Source: Ascarosepion bandense (taxonomy: Eukaryota > Mollusca > Cephalopoda > Sepiida > Sepiidae). Taken from it: a DNA stretch of 64,000 bases. Below are positions 22,756 through 33,654 of this stretch, in pieces (the first letter of the stretch is position 1; each line of letters begins with the position of its first letter). The DNA is taken from positions 3,707,501 to 3,771,500 of the forward strand of contig JBBBDQ010001273.1 of NCBI GenBank assembly GCA_037127315.1, written 5' to 3'. The notes beneath the pieces are model-generated. The model did no database searches. It saw only the letters and a list, made by a program, of their open reading frames with translations, and was not told where the DNA came from. A program made the translations under genes and the position numbers.

Positions 22756-23665
22756 TTTTGAAATTACTTATTCGAAATACAATGACAAATTGAACTAAAA
22801 TTAGTAGAACAATAACATATAGTGAAGCGTTGTATTTACACTGTTATTAAATTGTGCCTGGTACTTTTTCCATATTAATTTTACTTTTCATCGAAACTAT
22901 TTAAAACTGAGACGTATGGCAGTACGTAGACAGCGTCGATCAAACATGAAGAATAAGCGAAAAATCAGGAACAAAACGTGTAATAAAATAATAATAGCAA
23001 AAATACTTTATCTAAAAAATTTATTTAAAAAAAAGCTCTTTGTCTACTTTTTTTGTCTTTTATGTCTATCTGTTCTTTCAAATTCTTGCCTTCTGTCGAA
23101 ATCGGTTCTGTTTCAGTGATTTACTGTCTGTTTAAAATCGCCAGTCACTTGAACTTTAAAAGCTTTGACAATAATAATAGTACAAAAGATGTGCAATAAA
23201 CAAATAAATAATAAAATAAACAAAATAAAGACCCATTTATGTTCTTGCCAAACATGTCGAATGATATCGGTAAGAAAACAACAGAAAATTTGGTTTCTCC
23301 TTCCTTTTTTTTATCTCTCCTGAACACAGTATATCTTTCTTTCTTGTTTCTTTTCTATTTTTCTTCTTCTTTTTTGTGCTTTTGCCTTTTCTTTTTACAC
23401 GTGCATAAAATTGTTTGAAGATTTATATGACAGTAATGGTGGCGTGACGTAAACAAAGCACAATAGCTTTTCACCTTGCCTCTATACAGGGGGCGAGATA
23501 TCCCCAAGGTTAATAAAATATCTTTGGGGTGGGAGAAAAATCAGAAGCGTGTGTGTCGGTATGCTATAAATTCTCTGCCTCATGGGAGGTTATAGTTTCT
23601 CGATGCGTCTCTTTATCTTTGTGAGAGCCTCTACCTTTCCAAATTATGTGGCCCTGGGCAAAATA

Positions 23666-23714
<49 letters not shown>

Positions 23715-24427
23715 ATAAATATCTTATTATAATTCTGTTTGTCCCTACCTACTTCGCACGATTGGTACACCCTGCCAATACTTCATAAATAATGGACTAA
23801 CCGTTTTGATCGTGTAGAAAGACGCAACTTGGTTTCAGTGAGAAAATTAAAGAAAAAAGAAAAAAAAGAAACTAAGAAGGGAAGATAGAAGTTAAGAGGA
23901 AGAATCAGATTAAGCTGAAAAACAGATACTACCCATTGATCATAGTCAAAAGGCCGAGAAGCGTTGGCAATAGCGATAAAAATGTCATTTTTCAGACGCA
24001 CATTATTGAACATTATTAAGAGTAATGTTTTTAAGCTGGAGGTTCGGTTAGAAAAAAGAAAGAAAGAAAGAAAGAAGTGCTTAATGTCACGGGTTAATAC
24101 TTATCAAATAATGAATTATACCATTTTGATTGCGTACAAAACAAAAGACATACGCTACTTGATTTCAGTTAGAAAATGAAATCAAGAAGGAAATATAAAA
24201 GTGTTTCAACGTCTGTTTCAGTGAAATGCAAAAGTTGTCAATTTCAAATCTTTTCATCTGTACTCCATTACTTCTTAAAATAACGACCATCATTCATATT
24301 GATGATTATTACTGCAATATTTTTTAAATTAAAAAAAAATTACTGAGCTCAAATATTTTATTTGTGATAGAGGTATTTCTATTGATATTCTATTATCATA
24401 GGAGTCGCCATTTGGGTATCTCGAGGT
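22756..24427. other. AT-rich spacer with microsatellite, no gene seen
   Basis: Longest unannotated stretch in the left half. It includes an (ATT)n run at about 23669-23712 and T-rich tracts at 23300-23400. Frames of 60-76 codons have no motif. Confidence 0.5.
23669..23712 (+). repeat. (ATT)n microsatellite
   Basis: About 14 uninterrupted ATT units. Confidence 0.95.
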
Positions 24428-24510
24428 GGTGTAATGGTTAACGAGATTGTCTCACTAGATCAATTACGACTTAGTTGTGAGTTTGATACTCACTTGGCAT
24501 TCCATAATTT
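24428..24510 (+). repeat. tRNA-like SINE head
   Basis: A-box-like ggtgtaatggttaacgag and B-box-like gtgagtttgatactc. The mispairing in the stems argues against a functional tRNA. Confidence 0.5.
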
Positions 24511-24783
24511 CAGCTTTGTGCTACGTCTATGCTACGCTTAGAAGATCACCATAGAATCTGCCATGAGCTTATTCGCTTATTAATTAATCAGGAAATGAAA
24601 ATAGAAAAACGTTGACGTTTTCAGGAATATTTCTATTTCTTATTATTAGCAATAGTCGTCATACATTACTATTTTGCTTGTTCATAAAAGGTATGGTGGT
24701 CACCTCTGAGAATTAAATAACAGCAATTCTTTTCAAATCTATAACACTTTCTATTGTTTTTTTAATATTGTCCAATATGAATC

Positions 24784-25008
24784 CAGTTAAGTGCCATACG
24801 TAATACAATGCGTGGGCGATCATGACATGACTGACTGGGCAGAACATTTTCCTGCAGTAGTTTGCCATTACTTTCTGCGGTAGACTAGTTGCCAAACAAG
24901 GCTATCGAACGCAATCTGTCCTGCTATTTAACCCATATCTGGAGGGAGAAGAGACGGATTAATACCTTTCCCAAGGATATTTGCGCGTAAGTGAATTCAC
25001 TGGAATAT
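24784..25008 (-). repeat. SINE-A, 5' truncated
   Basis: The tail end agttaagtgccatacgtaat and body are well kept. It stops in the body near agtgaattcactgg, so the tRNA-like head is absent. Confidence 0.85.
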
Positions 25009-25039
25009 GAAGGGTTTGGGGATGACTCAACTCAGTATA

Positions 25040-25190
25040 AATGCCTTGTCGTGTTCTGGTTGTGAAGGTCAGAACTTGTAGAATCAAGGAATTTCATCTG
25101 GCTACACATTCGCCATGAAAATAGATAGGATGGTGAAGTTGATCTGGCAGTTATCTCGATAGAACATGGCAGAAGAATCAGGTACTTTCT
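25040..25190 (+). repeat. Unclassified dispersed repeat E
   Basis: Shares gttgtgaaggtcagaac, ggaatttcatctgg-like and ccatgaaaatagatagg with 49600-49725 (ctgtgaaggtctgaac, ccatggaaatggtgag). Confidence 0.4.
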
Positions 25191-25519
25191 GGAGTGGTAT
25201 AAGCAAATCATCATTTATTCAGCGGCTTTAGCGATGGATTTTTTATACCTGTTCCCCTCAAGATCTGGGATAAACTTTAATTTCAATAGACGTTCAACGG
25301 AATAATCTTCCCTGGAGGTACATCAGTTTATTTAAATCTCAATCACTAGTATTGGTACTGCATTAACTCAAAATAATAGACACAAGTCTTATCGTTTTTA
25401 TCTACACTTTCTTGAGCTATCGGGCCAGATCGAGCAAGGTCCTTGTATTTCTTTAATTGTTCATTTCCTTCAGGTTCACTCTGTAGTAAGCCATTTACAC
25501 TGATATTTTTATCTACATT
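25191..25519. other. Spacer, no gene seen
   Basis: No recognisable feature. Confidence 0.5.
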
Positions 25520-25925
25520 TAGATAGGAGTAGACAGGTTTGTCTATCGCCCGGTTCGCATTACACCGGTCTTTTGAAAACGAGTAGAGGTTTATTCCTTG
25601 TATCTTGTTTAGGATTGGATTTCCGGTTCCTTCTGAAATTTACATCAGCTCTATACCTTTCACACCTCCGTTTGAAAATTTGAAGTTTTATTTATGTTTA
25701 TTTTTTTGTTTAACTTTTTCTCCTCAATAGCAGTTGAAAGGTTTACCTATCGTCGGGTTCACATCTCTCCGTAATCTTTTAAACCGAAGTAGAGGTTTAT
25801 AACATTTTTCTTGTTTAAGACTGAGTTTTCAGTTTCATTTAAAAGTCTTTTTCTTCTCTTCGACTTCCGTTGGTTTCTTAAGTCTTGGTGGCATTATCGC
25901 CTTGCTTTGAGTACTTCTTACTCTG
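25520..25925 (+). repeat. Dimeric family-B SINE with LINE-like tail
   Basis: First unit: ggagtagacaggtttgtc, tcgcccggttcgcattacac, ttaggattggatttccgg. Second unit: ttgaaaggtttacctatcg, tcgggttcacatctc, tgtttaagactgagttttc. The tail is cttggtggcattatcgcct followed by tgctttgag. Same architecture as 6897 and 47095. Confidence 0.75.
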
Positions 25926-26104
25926 TAACCCCCAGACCTCGAGAGAGCTGCTGGTTTTTGTACATGGCAAATATCAATGTAAAAATATCCTGAAATCTTC
26001 ACCATCCTTCTCAACATTTTCTTTGAGTTAATACATACTGGCGTTTGTACAGCATAAATGCTTTCATCGGATTTTCTACTTATCCAATCTCGATTTCATT
26101 TTTT

Positions 26105-26650
26105 ATCATTTCATCTCAAACAAGGCTATAATGCCACTAAGACGCAAGGAGATTACTTAGAGTGAAAGAGAATGAGATAACTTTAGTAAGGAGAAAGGAC
26201 AACAAATAGTACAGATTTAAGGAAAATCGATTAACTTTGTATTTCATTACAAACTTTTCTTTTGATTCTGTTGAGATGCTTGAGATATATAGCAGGATCA
26301 CTAGACCAGATATGGCTGCAATTTTCAATGCATGAACGAATCGTAAATTTATAAATATGTAAGATGGATTTTGACGAGAAAAAATTGTCTGATACGTCAC
26401 AGTGATTCAACTTTCTTCGTAGCAGACCTAGCAATCGATTAAATATTATCACTCCACTTCATGTCAGTTGAAAATGTGAGACGCAAGAAGGCACAGTCAG
26501 TTTCTGTCCTATAGGTTAGCCATGCTGATAGAAGGAAATATATTCTCTGTGGTGTTTAAATTCAGTAGTTTCGTTTTGAAAGCTTCAAACTTGCAAGTCA
26601 TTCCTTGCTCCAGTTAACAATTGATTGGCATTCTTTTCCGAAAGCAGTAT
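26105..26650 (-). pseudogene. Jockey/CR1-like LINE, internally deleted
   Basis: The minus strand starts with RNA-binding/connection segment remnants: SSKSILHIYKFTIRSC, IENCSHIWSSDPAIYLKHL and NRIKRKVCNEI (about 26231-26350). It then jumps at about 26170-26235 to the 3' tail (reverse complement of ggctataatgccactaagac at 26123). The segment that normally carries FFSRTSRLWNSLP is missing. The upstream part to 26650 still resembles the sequence after motif C. Confidence 0.75.
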
Positions 26651-27394
26651 TTCTGTTTTATTCAGATTTCCATCTGATTCCAAACCAGCGACCAAGAGTC
26701 AGAAATAGCTTCATAAGTAAAAAAAAAAAATACAACTAAGGTCTCACATATTTTGCATAAACAAAGATCTTTTTAACGCGTATGTTGTAATTGTGAATAC
26801 ATTTTTTGTGTTTTTTTTTAAGTTGTGGGCTACCAGGAATCTCTTCAATGAGACTATCGGAGAGTATTTCAATCATTTTTTTTTTTTTGCCTACCATTTC
26901 AAGATACTTGTATTTTGATAGTTCATTATTATTGTTGTTGTTGTTGTTGTTGCTACTTTTTCCTTTAATTTCTGTTGTATTTTCATTTTTTTCTGGGTCC
27001 CAACCAGAGACCTAAGATCAGGAATGATATCAGGACATTTTCACTTAAAAGTTTTGAAAAAAAAATTAAAATAAACCAACCCAAGAGCACACACATTTTA
27101 AATTTGTCAGGTATGAGCTGCACTTGTAAGAATATATTTTGTATTTCCTTTCTGTAATATCATTTCCACTTCTGCTTCATTTTTGTCTGAGTTTAAAACA
27201 ATAAATATGGCGGAGAAGTGAAGGTAGATAACATAACTGCATTCTAATGAAATAAAATGTCCTAAGTCACGTAATAACTCGTTTACAAATGAAGAATATT
27301 CAAAAGTTCTACAATATAATTGTATTGAACACTTTTTAATACAACTTTATACTGGTCTAATTTTATTATGACCCAAAACTAAGTAATTAAATAA
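26651..27394. other. Spacer, no gene seen
   Basis: AT-rich, with T runs and a short (TTG)n at 26930-26952. Confidence 0.5.

Positions 27395-27481
<87 letters not shown>
27395..27481 (+). repeat. (CT)n-(TA)n compound microsatellite
   Basis: About 42 bp of CT, with one interruption, followed by about 44 bp of TA. Confidence 0.95.
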
Positions 27482-27484
<3 letters not shown>

Positions 27485-27612
27485 TGGCTCTGTAAAAGAA
27501 TGCAATATTTGCATCGAGCCCTCCATCTTGATCAATTGTAATATCAATTTAAATTAATATTAATAGGATCGGGTTTTTGGGATTTACCTATCTGATCATT
27601 CTTTTGGATTCA

Positions 27613-27639
27613 GTATATATATATATATATATATATATA

Positions 27640-27690
<51 letters not shown>
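27613..27690 (+). repeat. (TA)n-(TG)n compound microsatellite
   Basis: About 28 bp of TA followed by about 50 bp of TG, a strong alternating purine-pyrimidine run. Confidence 0.95.
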
Positions 27691-27693
<3 letters not shown>

Positions 27694-27754
27694 CCTCCAG
27701 GAGAGCAAATCATTGCGCTATATTTTTCTCACGCTTTCTACCAATGTGAAGTGG

Positions 27755-28390
27755 ATTGATTATATTGTATCAAGTGTCAGGTCTACTGCTACTAAAGATG
27801 GTTCATTATAGAGCGCCAGACAATTTTTCTCGTCAGATTCTATCTTGCATATTCATAAATCTACAATTCGTCCGTTCATTGAATATTACTACGAGATATG
27901 GTCTGGTGCTTCGACTATATATGTCTAGATGTTTGACAAAATCCAAAGAAGTGTCTGTAATGTTATCGGTCCTGATCTCGCATCTCGACTTCAGTCTCTT
28001 TTCCACTGCTCCGACGTGGCTTCCGTCTGTCTTTTCTATAAATATTTCATAGCATTTGCTCCAATCAGCTCTTCTCCTTGGTACCACTATCGCATGGATT
28101 TAAGCGTACTACTCGATTGGCAATTTGATCTCATCATTTTACTATTTAAATCACAAACCGTAACCGTACTTTCTATTTTAATAGTTTATTTTCTTGCCTG
28201 TGGATTTCTCTTACAGTTTCTTGAGCCACTCTTTAATTGCCACTTACAATCTCCAGCAGACTTTAATGCAATATCAATCGCCATCTTTAGTCTTTTTGAT
28301 ATCTGTGCTTTTATTGTCATTTCGCCACAATCCTCATTTTATTGTTTTTCAGTCTCCTTGCGTTCTAGTGCCTTGGAATAAAATGATATT
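27755..28390 (+). pseudogene. Jockey/CR1-like LINE 3' half (degenerate)
   Basis: Encodes in broken frames SRQILSCIFINLQFVRSLNI-type sequence, MFDKIQRSVCNVIGPDLASR, FHCSDVASVCLFYKYF and a late AAGATCAAT-like end. It ends near ttggaataaaatgatatttt, a decayed form of the family tail. Confidence 0.8.
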
Positions 28391-28454
28391 TTAAAAAGGC
28401 CAAAGCAGTATCTGTTGCAGTTTTTTGAGATTTACAGTAACACATCAGTATATA

Positions 28455-28742
28455 TATATATATATAACTATTTACGCTCTCACATTCTGATTGAGCACTC
28501 TGGAAGAATGGTAGACTTTGAAAAACAGTAGCTACTCTGACATCTACGCATAGTTCATTCAACAATGAATTATAAATCTCTCAGCTATTGGGCGTGTATA
28601 ATGATAACGTACACGCTAAAAAGTCTGCCTCCTTTTACTGAGCGCCCGTAGCTCAGAGGTAGAATCGCCGACTAACGCCAATTCGGTCGGGTTTCAATCT
28701 TGGGTAAAAGACAATCGGCTGTCTAACCGTACTGATGAACTG
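28455..28742 (+). repeat. tRNA-derived SINE, family T2
   Basis: The 3' half has gcccgtagctcagaggtag (A-box-like, 28643) and gggtttcaatcttgggtaaa (degenerate B box), then tctaaccgtactgatgaac. Upstream, cattctgattgagcactc and gacatctacgcatagttc align with the minus-strand copy at 44570-44740. The element therefore includes about 180 bp 5' of the tRNA-like part. It abuts SINE-A directly at 28743. Confidence 0.75.
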
Positions 28743-29045
28743 TGCGTTGTGGTGCAATGGATATCGAATCGGAACGACAATCGGGGAACCAAGTTCGAAT
28801 TCCAATTGAATTCCTTGCATTCACTTACGCACAAATACCCTTGTGAAAGGTATTATTCCGTTTCTTCCCTCCAGTTAGGGGTTAAATAATAGGACAGACT
28901 GGGTTCTATAGCCTTGGCTAGTAACCAGTCTACCGCAGAATGTAATGGCAACGTACTGCGGGATACTCTTCTGCCCAGTTAGTCATGTCTCTTTCGATAC
29001 ATGATCGCCTAAAGCGTATATCACGTATGTCACTTAACTGACTTT
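28743..29045 (+). repeat. SINE-A copy (full length)
   Basis: A box tggtgcaatgg (28749) and B box aagttcgaattcc (28791). The body and the complete tail, ending cacttaactgac, are all present. It follows the T2 SINE with no gap. Confidence 0.92.
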
Positions 29046-29094
29046 TTAAAAGTAAATATATAACTGTGGAATGTACTTTTATTAGTAACCATTA

Positions 29095-29098
<4 letters not shown>

Positions 29099-29142
<44 letters not shown>
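29099..29142 (+). repeat. (TA)n microsatellite
   Basis: About 44 bp of TA, 55 bp downstream of a SINE-A tail. Confidence 0.95.
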
Positions 29143-29146
<4 letters not shown>

Positions 29147-29149
29147 TAA

Positions 29150-29763
29150 AACAAATTTGATTAAAAAGAATCGACAATGGACGTCGGTTTAATTTTTTAT
29201 TGTATTTTTTATAGTTCAATTTTTTTTTATATTTTGTTCAAGAACTTTCGATTTTTCACATTATAAAAAAGAAAGAAAGAAGCTTAACATTTAACACCTT
29301 ATTTCAAAATTGGAAAAATGTGATAAAAATGAAAAAGACAGACATTGTGCAAGAAATTACGGATAAACTGTTTGAAGTTCACATTTTGCTTTTTTGTTTA
29401 AATATTTTCGACTTTCGCAGTAATTATCAAGAACGAATGGCATTTAGAATTCCAGGTATTCTTTGGAAAGCTGGGCCTCTGAAATGGTCAGCTTGACGTC
29501 ATGTGTCACGTCTAGTGGGAGCAGAGCCACTAAAAAAGAATGTGATTTACTGAATTTAAATTTTATTATATTTAAAAAAAAAATTTTTTTATGTGAAAGT
29601 CGACAAAAATAACAAAATATCAAATTCAGACAGTTTATCCACAACTTATAGCACAATATTCAATACTTAATCTGAAAAATGTAAAAATACAATTAAAAAA
29701 TTAAACACACATATCTTGTTGGTTCTTTTGAATTAAATTTGTTTAGATGAATACATGCTACGT

Positions 29764-29767
<4 letters not shown>
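29150..29767. other. AT-rich spacer, no gene seen
   Basis: No feature recognised. Short Lys/Phe-rich frames only. Confidence 0.5.

Positions 29768-29844
<77 letters not shown>
29768..29844 (+). repeat. (CA)n-(TA)n compound microsatellite
   Basis: About 30 bp of CA followed by about 46 bp of TA. Confidence 0.95.
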
Positions 29845-29846
<2 letters not shown>

Positions 29847-30192
29847 TGCTTTATCGTGATCATGTTTAGTGCCGAGGTTCTTGTTTTCTCAGTGATTTTA
29901 CTGATAAAATGTATTATCGCCAGCAAGTTATTTATCGCAAGGTGCTCGATATCGGAGTGAAGATAGAGCGTTGATAAGCCCAAAGAGTTACCGTTATTGT
30001 TGTCTGATTTGTGCTATATATATATAAGTGTGCGTGGGTGCGCGTGCGTGTGTGTGCGTACGTGAACACTGTTTATAAGAATTTTCACATTTTTCCCAGA
30101 TAGTGTAGTGCTGATGTCCACGCTCATAACAACTTTACCTTCAATTTAGCACTCTTCTCTCTCAAATGCAGCAAGTGCGCATAAAATTTCCT

Positions 30193-30238
<46 letters not shown>
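30193..30238 (+). repeat. (TA)n microsatellite at left edge of Penelope-like element
   Basis: About 44 bp of TA directly abutting the left terminal repeat of the element at 30239. Confidence 0.95.
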
Positions 30239-30240
<2 letters not shown>

Positions 30241-30242
<2 letters not shown>

Positions 30243-30322
30243 TATATTTTGGAACATGTACAAATTTTTTATATATTCACGACAAATCGTACATTTGTTT
30301 CGACATTGAAACTACAATGTCT
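30241..30322 (-). repeat. Left inverted terminal repeat of Penelope-like element
   Basis: ggaacatgtacaaatttt, atatattcacgacaaatcg, tacatttgtttcgacattg, aaactacaatgtctca. Its reverse complement is found at 32703-32785 with few differences. Confidence 0.9.
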
Positions 30323-30429
30323 CAGAAATCGGTAGAATTAGTAAGGTAATATTAGAAAGAGACAACCAACAAATAAGGAAAAAATCCAACTCATGCAATG
30401 GAGGGGTACAATGGATGTAATCAAATGGT

Positions 30430-31308
30430 TTGAGAACCTTAGGGAAAAAATAATGCCACTTTCTTACAATTTGACATTGTGGATTTTTACCCATCGATAT
30501 CTGAGGGCCTTTTCAATCTTGCCCTGGAATTCGCGGAATTCTACTTGGACATTCCAAATGATGAAATCAAAATAATTTTGAATTGTAGAAAATCAATTCT
30601 CATTCACAACAGCTAACAGTGGACAAACAATTCAACGGATAATTTTGATTTATCTATAGGAGCCCTGGATTCTGCAGAATCTTCGGATATAGTCGGATTA
30701 TTCCTATTGTACAACCTCAGGCGTATAAAGAAATTGACACTAACAATATAGGACTCTATAGAGATGACGGACTCATGATAATAAATAAATCTACTAGAGG
30801 TAAGGTTGATAAAACTAGAAAATTAATCCATAAAGTTTTTAAATTCTTTGGTCTTAACGTAGTAATTAACCCTAATATCAAGCAAGTTGACTTCCTAGAT
30901 ATAACATTAGACTTTGTATCGAACATTTTCCAATCTTACATGAAAAATAATGCTAACCCAATCTATATAAACCCCAATTCTAATCGCCCACCATCCATTA
31001 CCATGCATATTCCATCATAAGTGGAACGCCGCATTAACACGCATTCCTCCAATAAAGAAATATTTGATAAACACAACGTAATTTACGACAGAATTCTTAG
31101 AGAAAGCGGATATCAATCATTCAAAATTAACTTTTTGGAAAAATTCAAGAGCTCTAAAAGCAAAAATAAAAACAGGAAAATCATATGGTATAACCTTCTT
31201 TTTAATCAGTCAGTTAACGTTAACCTGGGAAATAATTTTTTTAAACTAATAGATAAGCATTTTCCAAAAAATAACCCTCTAAGCAAAATCTTCAATAAAA
31301 TACAATAA
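30430..31308 (+). pseudogene. Penelope-like reverse transcriptase (broken)
   Basis: RT motif A is readable as FDIVDFYPSISEGLF (about 30473-30517), with the catalytic Asp. Motif C reads LYRDDGLMIINKS (about 30752-30790), the Tyr-x-Asp-Asp form usual in Penelope-like RTs. It is followed by FFGLNVVINPNIKQVDFLDI and the thumb-like segment IYDRILRESGYQSFK (31081 onward). Between motifs A and C the frame shifts at least once. An internal stop at 31018-31020 splits the rest. The N-terminal part before motif A is missing or unrecognisable. Confidence 0.85.
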
Positions 31309-31399
31309 AGCTAAGCTATAGCTGCTCCAACAATCTAGAAAAATAATTAAAGTACATAACAGCAAAATATTAAAAGCACACAACAAAAATAACTCCAAC

Positions 31400-31865
31400 A
31401 GTCTGCCCCATAATAACAACCTCTGTAACTGTAGAAACCCAAACCGATGCCCCATGACCAATAAATGTTTAACGAAATCCCTGATACATATTTGTTCGAT
31501 TTCCTCCATGGGGAATCCTAAAGATGAAAAAATATATATCGGAAACACCATGAACGTATTTAAAAAGCAATTTTACAATCACTTCTCATTCTTCAATAAC
31601 AAAGAAAAACAAAACATGACGTCTCTCTCCAAATAATTTTGGAAGTGAAAAGACGAAAATAAAACACCTAAAGTTAAATGGAAAATCCTCAAACAAGCAA
31701 GAACTGCTAAATCAATAAAGAAACCATGTTTCCTTTGTCTTCAAGAAAAAAATTGAAATCATTAAATATATGAATAGCAACAAGCTTTTAAACCAGAGGC
31801 ATGAAACCACAGTAAACTGCAAGCACATTAAAGAACTAACCTTACAATCATGATAGAAAATACTA
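31400..31865 (+). pseudogene. GIY-YIG endonuclease domain of the Penelope-like element (broken)
   Basis: A Cys-containing linker (CNCRNPNRCPMTNKCLTKS in part, about 31427-31480) precedes EKIYIGNTMNVFKKQFYNH (about 31528-31585). The YIG and the downstream Lys/His agree with the GIY-YIG fold. After a stop, ENKTPKVKWKILKQAR and PCFLCLQEK follow (31650-31755). The same C-terminal end is kept in a second copy at 40980-41293. Confidence 0.82.
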
Positions 31866-32702
31866 CAAAAGCCAGAGCTAGGACCTCTTAGAAATGATAC
31901 ACCTTCATAGTACTAACAACACTCTTACACACACCACAAACGTGATCTAATTTAGAATTTTAAAAATTAAAAATTTTATAGAAAAAAACGATTTCCTAAA
32001 TTATAAATTAAGGTTAAATATACAAAATTAGATTTATTATAGAAACTCTGCTCAAATGCACACATAAAATTTTACTTATTAACTTAAATACAAATATACC
32101 TATTACCTATTTACCTGTTACCTTAAATACAGCATTAAATCTTACCTCCTACATTAAATTCTACCTATTACGAACTCATTACCTACTTACCTATTACCTT
32201 AAATACTAACATTAAATTTTTACTCTTACATTAAATCTTACCTATTAGACACCACAAACTGTGATCTAATTTAACATTTATAATTTAATAGGAAAATCGA
32301 TTTCCTAAATCCAAAATTATAGTTAAATATACAAAATTAGATTAATTATTAAAACTGTGCATAAATACAAAAATATTTTATAGTTGTAAAAATAAGCAGT
32401 AAGTCCAATCCCATCCCTTCCCACCCCTTACACCTCCCTACTCTGCTCCTCTAAGAAATCTAAAGAATAAAGTCTAGTTTCAAGATCATAAAACTTACAT
32501 CCTATCGGCTAATATTAAATCTGTCTACAAAATTCCAAGACACTCATTAATCAACTATATTCACACCACACCACTTTCTTCAAAATTCAAACGGACAATT
32601 CACAAGACTTTATTCCCTTATCACTAACACCCACCAACATCCCACACACAACTCAACAAATATAAGAAGAGAGGCTTTCCATTCCTGTCCACACCACTTG
32701 AT

Positions 32703-32785
32703 AAGACATTGTAGTTTCAATGTCGAAACAACTGTATGATTTGTAGTGGATATATAAAAAAATTGTACATGTTCTAAAATATAAT
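32703..32785 (+). repeat. Right inverted terminal repeat of Penelope-like element
   Basis: agacattgtagtttcaatg, tcgaaacaactgtatgattt, tagtggatatataaaaa, ttgtacatgttctaaaat. Inverted partner of 30241-30322. Related ends lie at 6643, 42205 and 59207. Confidence 0.9.
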
Positions 32786-32897
32786 TTATAATAAATATTA
32801 ACAGCTCTATATATTATATATCAAGCACTGTTTTAAATTAATGTTTTGGACGTTGTAAAAATAAGAAAATTTTTCTTCGTTCCTTATTCACTCGTAT

Positions 32898-33041
32898 ATA
32901 TATATATCCTTTCGTCTAGATAAATCTAGCCCATTCATTTTCATTTTTGTGAAGAATTTTGGTCTGAGGAGCGGTTTTGTAAAAGTTCCACGAAATAAAC
33001 TATTGCCAATGGATTTATAAAGGCATCCATTTTATTTTCAC

Positions 33042-33100
<59 letters not shown>

Positions 33101-33331
33101 TAGTAAAAGATTTACATATTCGAGCATAGCAAAATCCATATTTCATATCCAAGAACCCAAAATTACAATCCATATTTCACATTCTCCAACCCAAACAATC
33201 TCGTCAAAGTTGCTTCATCTTATATTCGGCAGCAGCACACTCATACCCGTTCTGACTGTTACCAGTTAGAAAAAGCAGACGTCACTGAGGCAATATTTGT
33301 TCAGAAATTTTGATTCATACAGACCGTTTAA
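32898..33331. other. Spacer with microsatellite, no gene seen
   Basis: Contains (TA)n then (TG)n at 33041-33098. From 33130 on, the sequence is more complex, with a repeated tccatatttcaca motif (33136, 33170). Confidence 0.5.
33041..33098 (+). repeat. (TA)n-(TG)n compound microsatellite
   Basis: About 18 bp of TA followed by about 40 bp of TG. Confidence 0.95.
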
Positions 33332-33557
33332 ATGATTTCGTCCTGTCAAAGACGGTCGATTCAAACGCGGCGTGTCGTTGGCACCTCATTAATTCACAGC
33401 GACAGCGTCGCCAGCCCTCAACACAGTCCTAATGATACGTTCACCCGATGCAATTACTCGGCTGTTATTGATTCAATGACGGGAATAAAAGTTGGAAAAG
33501 TGATTGTGCTGATCGAACAGTCTTCCGATGACTGGAGTTTGATGAATACAAGTGAGT
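33332..33557 (+). CDS. Candidate host exon, product unknown
   Basis: An open plus-strand frame from an ATG at 33332, with an in-frame stop immediately upstream (33329-33331), through to a 5' splice-site-like caagtgagt at about 33549-33557. GC is visibly higher than in the surroundings and the codons look balanced rather than AT-driven. If it is an internal exon, an acceptor-like ttcacag ending at 33399 is available, in phase with the same frame; no strong polypyrimidine tract precedes it. The C-terminal part reads KVGKVIVLIEQSSDDWSLMN. Its 'G-x-V-I-V-L-x-x-S-S-D-D-W' spacing is reminiscent of the middle strands of an SH3 domain, but the usual ALYDY motif is not seen. I do not recognise the protein. 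It could equally be an unidentified repeat. Confidence 0.3.
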
Positions 33558-33654
33558 GTCTAACCGTCTGATGATGATGGACAAAACCTTGGCTTTCTTA
33601 CTAACTGCTTTTGTATATTGTATACTCGAAAAGACCCCAAAATGCCAACTATAG

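Larger units (their letters stand above)
30239..32897 (+). mobile_element. Penelope-like retroelement with inverted terminal repeats
   Basis: A class of retroelement that encodes a reverse transcriptase plus, usually, a C-terminal GIY-YIG endonuclease, and is bounded by long terminal repeats in direct or inverted order. Here the RT-like and GIY-YIG-like parts are seen in that order on the plus strand. An about 82-bp left terminal sequence (30241-30322) is the reverse complement of the right one (32703-32785). Beyond the right repeat, attgagcactg-like and cgttccttattcactcg sequence recurs at other Penelope-like ends in the window. The coding part is broken by frameshifts and stops, so this copy is inactive. 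Between the coding part and the right repeat (31860-32700) there is an AT-rich, Thr/Pro-poor non-coding stretch with repeats of cctattacctatttacct type. Confidence 0.85.

Noticed and set aside
28640..28742. tRNA gene
   Set aside because: A/B boxes are present but the stems do not pair as a cloverleaf, and the sequence recurs as a SINE at 44430 and 39416.
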